64,000 bases of DNA from JANQNX01 sp965601665. GTDB taxonomy: Bacteria; Pseudomonadota; Gammaproteobacteria; Eutrophobiales; Eutrophobiaceae. The notes under the pieces are model-generated. The model was not told the origin of the DNA. It made no database searches and saw nothing but the letters and a program-made list of their open reading frames with translations. The position numbers were made by a program, and so were the translations under genes. This document shows positions 34,765-42,480 of the stretch, in pieces. The stretch covers positions 310,001 through 374,000 of the forward strand of contig OZ271833.1 of assembly GCA_965601665.1 (NCBI GenBank), read 5' to 3'. The stretch's first letter is position 1, and every line of letters begins with the position of its first letter.

Positions 34765-37212
34765 TTAACTACCATTGACTGGTTTTGGCGCCTCGTATGC
34801 ATACCCCTGAATATAGTCGGTGCCTATTTCGAATAGCTGTTCCAGCATGTCTTCATTATCCAGACATTTTACAATTGTCTGGGCACCCACCATATGATTG
34901 ATACTGTTGATTGATTCCAGTAGCGAATAATTAAAGCCTTTTACATCGCCAATCTCGTTAAATTGCCTGGCATCGAGTTTGACATAATCCACGTTTAATT
35001 TACGCACGTTATTGATAGTAGAAGGATTGTAGTTAAAGTCATCCAGTGCAATCTTGCATCCTATTTGTTTGATCAGCGCTATAAAACGCTGCAATGAATT
35101 TACATTGCCGTAGAAGTGTCGTTCATTGATTTCAAGGCATAGCCTGGACGGCGCTAAGTTATACTCCTTGAGCAGTTGATCGAGGTACTCGATGAACTGC
35201 TCGTTAAGAATAGACTGCTTTGAAATATTGATGTTGATGATATGGCTGTCCTTGAATACCTGTTTTCCGTACGCCATCATTTCCATGATAAATTTCAATA
35301 CCCATTTATCTATTGAAGCCAGTAAATGATAGGCTTCAGCTGTCTGGATAAAGCTTTCGGCAGATATTATTTCACCATTCTCATTCTTCATGCGTAGTAA
35401 TACTTCATGCATGATGGTGTCGTTAAGTTCATCAAGCGGTTTTATCCGTTGCGTATAGAGTTTGAAACTCTCGTGATTCAGGTTATGTTGTAACTCTTCT
35501 AGCAGTTTTAGATGTCCGGTATATTGTCGAGTCGCTGTCATATCAGGGCTGAATATCTGCAAGCTGTTACCACCTGAACCCTTTGACTTGTTGCAAGCCA
35601 GTTCGACGTTACGGTAAACCTGCGCAATATCATCGGTTGTTGATGGCGATATAGTGGTGATACCTATGCTGGTTGAAACCGTATAGTGTTTATCTCCCCA
35701 CATAAATTTTAGTTTGTTTATCTCTTCACGAAATATTTCAGCAATCAGACGGGATTTTTCAAGTGAACAGCCATACATTATCAGCGCGAATTCGTCGTTT
35801 GCTATACGCGCAAGGGTATCCGTGTCCCGCATCAGGTTTCTCAATCGGTTAGCAACTTTTTTTAAAAGCTCATCACCTGCTTCATTACCGCAGCTGTCAT
35901 TTATTAGTCGAAAACGATCAAGGTCAATCAGGCAAAGCGCGTGTTCACTTTCCCTGTCTTCAGTATTGGCTACAAGATGCACCAGGCGACGATTAAATTC
36001 GTTCCGATTGATCAGACCGGTAAGTGGATCATGCGTGTCTTGCCAACTGAGCGTTTTCTCCATTTTCTTCTTTTCAGTAATATCCCTGAAAATCATGACC
36101 GTACCTTTCAGGTTTTTTTCTTCAGAGATAATTGGTGTCACACTGTATTCAATGCCGTATTCCAGGCCGTCACGCCGAATAAGCAGGATTTCCTCTGTGC
36201 CATGGATTGCAGCCTTCTTTTCCAGGCAACCGAAAACCGGATTAGGTAATTCCATATGACTCGTTTCATCCACCAGCTTCAGCACGGATGAAATTTTCCT
36301 GCTATTGATTTCCTTTGCTATGAAACCGGTATATACCTCGGCAACAGGATTGATGTAGGTAACCTTGCCGTATTGATCGGTGGCGATGACGCCTTCGCCA
36401 ATTGCTTGTAGTGTGATTTCGGCCTGTTCCTTGTGGCGAATCGTGTCATCAGAATACTTATTAAGCTCATGTATATCCCTTTTTAACCGAATATTGTCTG
36501 TATTTTTCTCCTCTAGATGTATTCGTAACTGGTTCGCCTGTTCATTTATAACGCCAGCCAGACTAAATGCTTCTATCAATGCTTTTGAATAATAGCTTGC
36601 TGTAACAAGCAGCATGCAATAGGTCACTGTTAGTAGTGCCGCAAAGGGATAACCTGTTTCCGGTGGTAAACTATATATCCAGAAAGTTGTGGGGAAGATG
36701 AAAGCGGATATATAAATGATATAAGCAGGCAGGAAAATAGACAGTACTGGCAGGAATGAGACGGCCATGGTTGCCAATACCAGTAACAGTATAGTTTGTA
36801 CGTAGCTATCTACCAGGGGCAGGAATATCAGATAGCCGATACTGAAAGTAAGTGCTGACAGGCCGCTCATAAATGTGTGATAGACAGCCCACTGGTTGTT
36901 CACATGTAACGTGTTCTTGTTTTTATTGAATTCCTTAATCAATATAGTGTGTGTAAAAGCGGTAATGACGACAAATGCCAGCCACGGCACATAAAAATAA
37001 TCAGGAACGACTGGCATAATAAACCAGCAAATCAGTAAAGCTGAGAGTATATTCAGGATGATGCCAATAGGCGCCTGCTTGTAGAGGTAGTGCAGGTCCT
37101 GGTTCTTGTTAACCAGTGAACCTGACGTTTTTTCCTTACTGTCATCAAGAACGACAGCGTTCTCCTTTCTTGCTTGAGATCCCATCTCGTTTATATTTGT
37201 AGCGATAGTCAT
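34765..37212 (-). CDS. Membrane PAS-GGDEF-EAL protein with degenerate active sites
   Basis: An 815-residue protein: about six or seven membrane helices in residues 45-210, a coiled coil, a PAS domain (about 260-385), GGDEF (about 395-550) and EAL (about 565-810). The GGDEF motif reads ANDEF, which should abolish cyclase activity, yet the I-site RDTD is kept five residues before it. In the EAL domain EVL, NIS, LEINE, LDDF and QGY are seen, but loop 6 reads DDFNYNPST instead of DDFGTGYSS and the AEGVE glutamate is replaced (AQTIV). So it is more likely a c-di-GMP receptor than an enzyme. ATG 37212 has GGAC upstream; ATG 37254 is an alternative. Two CRP-type boxes lie upstream. Confidence 0.88.
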   Translation of the reverse strand: MTIATNINEMGSQARKENAVVLDDSKEKTSGSLVNKNQDLHYLYKQAPIGIILNILSALLICWFIMPVVPDYFYVPWLAFVVITAFTHTILIKEFNKNKNTLHVNNQWAVYHTFMSGLSALTFSIGYLIFLPLVDSYVQTILLLVLATMAVSFLPVLSIFLPAYIIYISAFIFPTTFWIYSLPPETGYPFAALLTVTYCMLLVTASYYSKALIEAFSLAGVINEQANQLRIHLEEKNTDNIRLKRDIHELNKYSDDTIRHKEQAEITLQAIGEGVIATDQYGKVTYINPVAEVYTGFIAKEINSRKISSVLKLVDETSHMELPNPVFGCLEKKAAIHGTEEILLIRRDGLEYGIEYSVTPIISEEKNLKGTVMIFRDITEKKKMEKTLSWQDTHDPLTGLINRNEFNRRLVHLVANTEDRESEHALCLIDLDRFRLINDSCGNEAGDELLKKVANRLRNLMRDTDTLARIANDEFALIMYGCSLEKSRLIAEIFREEINKLKFMWGDKHYTVSTSIGITTISPSTTDDIAQVYRNVELACNKSKGSGGNSLQIFSPDMTATRQYTGHLKLLEELQHNLNHESFKLYTQRIKPLDELNDTIMHEVLLRMKNENGEIISAESFIQTAEAYHLLASIDKWVLKFIMEMMAYGKQVFKDSHIININISKQSILNEQFIEYLDQLLKEYNLAPSRLCLEINERHFYGNVNSLQRFIALIKQIGCKIALDDFNYNPSTINNVRKLNVDYVKLDARQFNEIGDVKGFNYSLLESINSINHMVGAQTIVKCLDNEDMLEQLFEIGTDYIQGYAYEAPKPVNGS

Positions 37213-37269
37213 TGTTGACGTCCGTTTTACCGTGTATGACAAGCTTAGCGTCATTTAATCAGTAACTTG

Positions 37270-37285
37270 TGTGATAACTATCACA
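37270..37285. promoter_or_regulatory. CRP-type box, promoter-proximal
   Basis: TGTGATAACTATCACA is a perfect TGTGA-N6-TCACA palindrome with seven-base arms. It lies about 58 bases before ATG 37212 of the degenerate GGDEF-EAL gene. CRP, Vfr and Clp proteins bind this pattern. Confidence 0.65.
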
Positions 37286-37311
37286 ATGCATATATTCATA
37301 GCTGTATTCAT

Positions 37312-37327
37312 TGTGATAGGAATCACA
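37312..37327. promoter_or_regulatory. CRP-type box, distal
   Basis: TGTGATAGGAATCACA, again TGTGA-N6-TCACA, within an eight-base-arm palindrome ATTGTGAT/ATCACAAT. Its centre is 42 bases from that of the first box, four turns of the helix, so both would face the same side. Confidence 0.65.
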
Positions 37328-37360
37328 ATTACAGAAATGCCGGAAAAAAGAACGGGGATA

Positions 37361-37378
37361 GCGAGGCAGGTACCTCGC
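37361..37378 (-). terminator. Hairpin after argG
   Basis: GCGAGG and CCTCGC pair around six bases just past the argG stop. On the reverse strand a T-rich stretch follows only after about eight bases, so termination would be imperfect. Confidence 0.35.
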
Positions 37379-37385
37379 AATAAAG

Positions 37386-38597
37386 TTATTTCTTTTGGGC
37401 CTGAATTTTCAAACGCAGGGCATTTAACTTGATGAATCCTTCTGCATCCTTTTGATCATATGCGCCGGCATCATCTTCGAATGTTGCAATGGTTTCATCG
37501 AACAGGCTGTCATTTTCTGATTTGCGCCCGGTCACGTATGCGTTGCCCTTGAATAGTTTCAACCTTACGCTGCCGTTGACACTGGTTTGTGTTGAATCAA
37601 TCAATGCCTGTAGGGCCTCGCGCTCGGGACTCCACCAATAGCCGTTGTAAATCAGCCTGGCATAGCGAGGCATGAGTTCATCTTTTAGGTGCATAACTTC
37701 ACGGTCAAGGGTGAGCGACTCGATGGCCCGGTGTGCTTTCAGCAGTAACGTGCCGCCTGGAGTCTCATAGCAGCCTCTTGATTTCATACCAACATATCGA
37801 TTTTCAACGATGTCATCACGGCCAATACCGTGTTTTCCGCCAAGCTTGTTTAATGTTGCCAGGAGTTCGGCAGCAGACATGGCTTGACCATTTATGGCTA
37901 CCGGATCGCCATTGCTAAACTCGATTTCAATTGATTCGGCATCGTCAGGCGCCTGTTCTGGTGACACCGTCCAGCGCCACATAGCCTCTTCCGGCTCACA
38001 CCAGGGATCTTCGAGTTGTCCACCTTCGTATGAAATATGCAGCAGGTTGGCATCCATCGAATAAGGCGAGCCACCCTTACGCTTGGCCTCAATAGGAATA
38101 CCTTGCTGTTCGGCATAGGCAAGCAGCTTCTCACGGGAGGTCAGATCCCACTCACGCCATGGAGCAATGACCTTGATATCCGGTTTGAGTGCATAAGCAC
38201 CGAGTTCGAAACGTACCTGGTCATTACCCTTGCCAGTCGCTCCATGAGAAATAGCATCGGCACCTGTTTCTATCGCGATTTCAACCAGGCGCTTGGCAAT
38301 GAGGGGCCTGGCTATAGATGTGCCGAGCAGGTATTCGCCCTCATAAACCGTGTTGGCACGAAACATCGGAAACACAAAGTCGCGTACAAATTCTTCAGTT
38401 AAATCTTCGATGTAAATTTCTTTGACGCCAAATTGCGCAGCTTTGGCCCTGGCGGGTTCTACTTCTTCACCCTGGCCTATATCAGCGGTGAACGTGACTA
38501 CCTCGCAGTTGTAGGTGTCTTTCAGCCAGGTGAGAATGACGGAGGTATCCAGTCCCCCTGAATAAGCAAGTACGACTTTATTGATATCTGTAGACAT
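37386..38597 (-). CDS. argG: Argininosuccinate synthase
   Basis: A 403-residue enzyme that condenses citrulline and aspartate with ATP to argininosuccinate in arginine synthesis. The N-type ATP-pyrophosphatase loop is AYSGGLDTS at residues 11-19; DAISHGATGKGNDQVRFE near 115-132 and KGGSPYSMDANLLHIS near 173-188 are typical of the short ArgG type. Start and length are standard. It has its own promoter in the gap after ybfF. No argH is adjacent. Confidence 0.95.
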   Translation of the reverse strand: MSTDINKVVLAYSGGLDTSVILTWLKDTYNCEVVTFTADIGQGEEVEPARAKAAQFGVKEIYIEDLTEEFVRDFVFPMFRANTVYEGEYLLGTSIARPLIAKRLVEIAIETGADAISHGATGKGNDQVRFELGAYALKPDIKVIAPWREWDLTSREKLLAYAEQQGIPIEAKRKGGSPYSMDANLLHISYEGGQLEDPWCEPEEAMWRWTVSPEQAPDDAESIEIEFSNGDPVAINGQAMSAAELLATLNKLGGKHGIGRDDIVENRYVGMKSRGCYETPGGTLLLKAHRAIESLTLDREVMHLKDELMPRYARLIYNGYWWSPEREALQALIDSTQTSVNGSVRLKLFKGNAYVTGRKSENDSLFDETIATFEDDAGAYDQKDAEGFIKLNALRLKIQAQKK

Positions 38598-38625
38598 AAG
38601 CTGACGCTATTAAAAAAGGGCGCTT

Positions 38626-38654
38626 ATTCTAACGGCTTAGCGCCTTGCCGTGAA
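38626..38654 (-). promoter_or_regulatory. Promoter of argG
   Basis: On the reverse strand TTCACG (38654-38649), a 17-base spacer and TAGAAT (38631-38626). Predicted start is near 38620, about 22 bases before the argG ATG. Confidence 0.45.
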
Positions 38655-38666
38655 GGAAAATTGAGG

Positions 38667-39437
38667 CTACAGAGAGTCGATGAAGTTTTTTATCAAAAAC
38701 AAGAACTCTTCAGGCTTATCAACATGGGTCCAGTGTCCTGCTCCCGTCAGCATTTTGATTTCTGCAACAGGAAAGTACCGGCATATCTTTTCATGATGAC
38801 TGTCCTTGATGTAGCTTGATTCCGAGCCTCCTATAAAAAGTGCGGAGCGCTCACATGCAAGTTCGTCTAATTCAAACGGAAATCCACCTATATCCGGTAA
38901 ATATTGCGCAATTACTTCCAGGTTGATTTTCCAGTGTAAACCAGTATCTGTGCGTGCTAGATTCTGTAAGATGAAGGCGGCCAATCTATCACTGGATAGT
39001 TGTTGTTTGAGCAGAGTTTCTGCTTCTGCTCTACTCGATATACCCGACAGCGACAATGAGCGCATGGCACTAATGAGTTGCGTATAGTCATGCTCGTATT
39101 TAACAGGCGCGATATCGACAACGATCAGACCTTTGAGTAACGTTGGATTAGACAGAGCCAGTGTCATTGCTACCTTACCGCCCATACTGTGCCCAATAAT
39201 GACTGGCGCGTCGAGTTTTAACTCGGAAATGAGGGCATGCACGTCGTCAGCCATCTGAAAATAGTCCATGTTAGCTGCATGTGGCGAATTTCCGTGATTA
39301 CGAAGATCAGGTGATACAACATAAAAACTCTCCGACAAGTTGCGCGCTATAGCTTGCCAATTTCGTGCAGAACCAAACAGGCCATGCAGAATAATGACAG
39401 GTTGGCCCTCTCCGAAAGTGGTATACGTAAGCTGCAT
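38667..39437 (-). CDS. Alpha/beta-hydrolase, YbfF-like esterase
   Basis: A 256-residue alpha/beta-hydrolase resembling E. coli YbfF, an esterase able to cleave acyl-CoA and short esters. The nucleophile is S84 in GHSMGG, the oxyanion loop HGLFGSARNW at 18-27, the catalytic histidine in GAGHWTHVD near residue 230. It is the last gene of aceE-aceF-lpdA-ybfF, 24 bases behind lpdA. No clear Shine-Dalgarno. The biological substrate is not known. Confidence 0.85.
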   Translation of the reverse strand: MQLTYTTFGEGQPVIILHGLFGSARNWQAIARNLSESFYVVSPDLRNHGNSPHAANMDYFQMADDVHALISELKLDAPVIIGHSMGGKVAMTLALSNPTLLKGLIVVDIAPVKYEHDYTQLISAMRSLSLSGISSRAEAETLLKQQLSSDRLAAFILQNLARTDTGLHWKINLEVIAQYLPDIGGFPFELDELACERSALFIGGSESSYIKDSHHEKICRYFPVAEIKMLTGAGHWTHVDKPEEFLFLIKNFIDSL

Positions 39438-39461
39438 AGGAGAAGTTGTTCTAAAGGATTA

Positions 39462-41162
39462 CTACTTTTTACCAGGCAGATATAAATCAGTAATGGTGCC
39501 GCTGAATGCTTCGGCTGCCATGGCTACCGTTTCCGATAGTGTAGGGTGGGGGTGAATTGTCAGGCCAATGTCTTCGGCATCGGCACCCATTTCAATAGCC
39601 AGTGCGCACTCGGCAATCAGATCACCCGCATTCGGTCCCACTATTGCCGCACCAATCAAGCGTTGGCTGTCGGGATCAAATAGGAGTTTGGTCAAGCCTT
39701 CATCGCGGCCAATAGCCAGCGAACGGCCACTGGCTGCCCAGGGAAAAAGCCCTTTTTCATAATTTATGTCCTGTTCTTTTGCCTGGTTTTCAGTGATGCC
39801 AACCCATGCTATTTCCGGATCCGTGTAAGCAACCGATGGAATGACGCGGTTGTCGAAAGCGGCCTTGTGCCCGGCAATGACCTCTGCCGCTAGTTTGCCT
39901 TCGTGTGTCGCCTTGTGCGCCAGCATCGGTTGTCCCACGATGTCGCCAATCGCAAAGATATGCTTGACGTTACTACGTTGCTGATTGTCTACCGGGATAA
40001 AACCACGTTCATCTACATGTATGCCCGCATTATCCGCGCCAATTAGATGACCGTTTGGTTTGCGGCCTACAGCCACCAGTATTGCATCAAACTTATCCGC
40101 TGCTGGTGCGTTGTCACCGTCAAACTCAACCTTAAGCCCCGACTTGTTTGCCTTTACTGATTTGACCGCGGTTTTGACATGGATGGCCTCGTAAAGATGC
40201 TTAATTCGTTTTTCCAGGGGCCTGACTATATCCTTGTCACACCCTGCGACAAGACTATCGAGCATCTCAACAATCGTGATTTTGCTGCCCATGGCAGCAT
40301 AGACAGTGGCCATTTCCAGTCCGATGATACCACCACCGATAACCAGCATCCGTTTAGGGATATTTTCCAGCAGCAGCGCATCAGTTGAGTCGAGAATACG
40401 GGGATCGTCTGGCAAGCCTGGGATATGACTGGCCTGCGAGCCGGCCGCAATAATGGCGTTATCAAAAGAGAGCTCACTGGTGTCGCCATCGTGCTCTATT
40501 GACAATGAATGTGTTGCTGAAAATCGGGCATGGCCTTGTATCACGGTGACACCACGCTGTTTTGCCATCTGTTTCAAGCCACCTGTTAACTTGTTAATGA
40601 CGGATTCCGTCCAGCTTCGGACTGCAACCGGATCCGGCTTTTTGCTTGCCCCCAGATCAATACCCGCCTCTTTTAATTCAGTTATCTCTGAAATGACTTT
40701 GCCGATATGCAGCAAGGCCTTGGAGGGTATGCAGCCCACATTCAGGCAAACGCCTCCAAGTGCAGGATAGCGCTCTACCAGTGCCGTCTTCTTGCTCAGG
40801 TCGGCGGCGCGGAATGCCGCGGTATAGCCACCCGGACCAGCACCAATAACGACAACATCGAAATGCTGAGCTTTATGGATGTCAGCTTTGGTGTCAGCAG
40901 GTTCGCTCTTCTTGGTATTATCGGTAACGCTACTTTCCAGCAAAGCAATCACATCACCCTGTGATACACGTTGTCCGATTGTTACTGTTACTTCCCTGAT
41001 AAGACCGCTTTCAGGTGAAGGTATATCCATGGTGGCCTTGTCACTTTCAAGCGTTAGCAGCGATTGTTCTTTTTCGACGTTATCGCCGACCTTGACCGCA
41101 ATATCGATGATTTCAACCGCATCGAAATCGCCAATATCAGGTAAGACTATTTCTTTTGTCAC
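39462..41162 (-). CDS. lpdA: Dihydrolipoamide dehydrogenase with N-terminal lipoyl domain
   Basis: A 566-residue E3 component of pyruvate dehydrogenase. It re-oxidises dihydrolipoamide with FAD and NAD. Residues 1-80 form a lipoyl domain with K42 in ESDKATMD; a linker follows, then the flavoenzyme from about 100: FAD motif VIGAGPGGYTAA, redox disulfide C139/C144 (GGVCLNVGCIPSK), NAD motif VIGGGIIGLEMA near 275, and the catalytic HPHPTLSE at the C-terminus. Start is GTG 41162, nine bases after aceF. The lipoyl-E3 fusion is known in many proteobacteria. Confidence 0.94.
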   Translation of the reverse strand: MTKEIVLPDIGDFDAVEIIDIAVKVGDNVEKEQSLLTLESDKATMDIPSPESGLIREVTVTIGQRVSQGDVIALLESSVTDNTKKSEPADTKADIHKAQHFDVVVIGAGPGGYTAAFRAADLSKKTALVERYPALGGVCLNVGCIPSKALLHIGKVISEITELKEAGIDLGASKKPDPVAVRSWTESVINKLTGGLKQMAKQRGVTVIQGHARFSATHSLSIEHDGDTSELSFDNAIIAAGSQASHIPGLPDDPRILDSTDALLLENIPKRMLVIGGGIIGLEMATVYAAMGSKITIVEMLDSLVAGCDKDIVRPLEKRIKHLYEAIHVKTAVKSVKANKSGLKVEFDGDNAPAADKFDAILVAVGRKPNGHLIGADNAGIHVDERGFIPVDNQQRSNVKHIFAIGDIVGQPMLAHKATHEGKLAAEVIAGHKAAFDNRVIPSVAYTDPEIAWVGITENQAKEQDINYEKGLFPWAASGRSLAIGRDEGLTKLLFDPDSQRLIGAAIVGPNAGDLIAECALAIEMGADAEDIGLTIHPHPTLSETVAMAAEAFSGTITDLYLPGKK

Positions 41163-41171
41163 GCCAGCGCC

Positions 41172-42470
41172 TTACAACAGGATATGTCGGATATCGTTAA
41201 GCACCGTACTCAGGAAGCGCGTGAACTGCGCACCTGCAACACCATCGATTACACGGTGATCATAGGACAAGGCAAACGGCATCATTAAGCGTGGAATAAA
41301 TTCACCGTTTTGATATACAGGTTTCATCTCGGCTCTGGATACACCGAGTATGGCTACCTCGGGCATATTAATAATTGGCGTAAAATGTTGCCCACCGATG
41401 CCGCCAAGGCTGGAAATCGTAAAACAACCTCCTTGTATGTCGCGCGGACTGATGTTTCCCTCTCTCGCCTTATCGCCAAGATCTGCTATTTCCCTGGCGA
41501 TATCGAACAATCTTTTCTTATCGGCATCACGCACTACCGGCACAACCAGTCCATCGTCAGTGTTCACAGCGACACCGATATGAAAGTAATGCTTCAGGAT
41601 AATGTTTTCGCCATCTGTCGACAGTGATGAATTAAACTCCGGGTACTGTTGTAATGCGTCTACCACAGCCTTGACGAGGAAAGCCAGCAGCGTCAGTTTC
41701 ACACCCTGTTTATTGGCGCTGTCTATCCTGGACTTTCGGAACGCCTCAAGCTCCGTAATATCTGCCTCGTCAAACTGGGTAACATGGGGAACAGTGATCC
41801 AGCTTCGATGCAGGCTTTGCCCACCGAGCCGCTTTATACGACTGAGCGCTTTTGTTTCGATATCGCCAAATTTGGAAAAATCCACCGGTTGTATTTCCGG
41901 CATGGCGAAGCCGCCACCAGGAGCCAGTTTATTGCTGGTCAGTATGCTCTTGGTAAATGCCTTTACATCTTCTTTAAGAATTCGTCCCTTGGGTCCGGTG
42001 CCGTATACCAGGCCCAGGTCAACACCCAGTTCGCGGGCAAAGCGTCGAATCGATGGGCTGGCATGCGCCCGGGCCGACTGACTGGCACCAACCATCTCGC
42101 TGGTTTCAAGTACTTGTGGTGCAGGGCGGGGTGACTCCCGCGTCGGTGGTGGTTCACTGGCTGCGGTAGGCGGTTGTTCGACAGTTTCTACAGCCGTTGT
42201 TGTTTCGCTTTCGTTTTGCGCTTGTTCATCACTGCTTTCTATAACGGCAATTAACGTACCCTCGGCGACCTTGTCGCCAACGCTTACCTTGATGGATTTA
42301 ATTGTCCCGGCACTGGGTGAGGGGATATCCATCGTGGCCTTGTCGCTTTCTAACGTCAGCAGCGTATCTTCCCTTGCAACCTCGTCACCCTCGTTTACGG
42401 CAATTTCAATAACATCAACGGTATCGAAATCACCAATGTCAGGTAACAATATGTCCTGTTGTTTACTCAC
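41172..42470 (-). CDS. aceF: Dihydrolipoamide acetyltransferase (E2)
   Basis: A 432-residue E2 core of pyruvate dehydrogenase transferring acetyl groups to CoA. One lipoyl domain (residues 1-82, K44 in ESDKATMD), an Ala/Pro/Glu-rich linker (about 85-125), a peripheral-subunit-binding domain (ASPSIRRFARELG near 135), then the catalytic domain with YDHRVIDGVAGAQ near residue 410. E. coli has three lipoyl domains, so this is a short version. GTG start, ten bases behind aceE. Confidence 0.94.
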   Translation of the reverse strand: MSKQQDILLPDIGDFDTVDVIEIAVNEGDEVAREDTLLTLESDKATMDIPSPSAGTIKSIKVSVGDKVAEGTLIAVIESSDEQAQNESETTTAVETVEQPPTAASEPPPTRESPRPAPQVLETSEMVGASQSARAHASPSIRRFARELGVDLGLVYGTGPKGRILKEDVKAFTKSILTSNKLAPGGGFAMPEIQPVDFSKFGDIETKALSRIKRLGGQSLHRSWITVPHVTQFDEADITELEAFRKSRIDSANKQGVKLTLLAFLVKAVVDALQQYPEFNSSLSTDGENIILKHYFHIGVAVNTDDGLVVPVVRDADKKRLFDIAREIADLGDKAREGNISPRDIQGGCFTISSLGGIGGQHFTPIINMPEVAILGVSRAEMKPVYQNGEFIPRLMMPFALSYDHRVIDGVAGAQFTRFLSTVLNDIRHILL

Positions 42471-42480
42471 TGCGATACCA

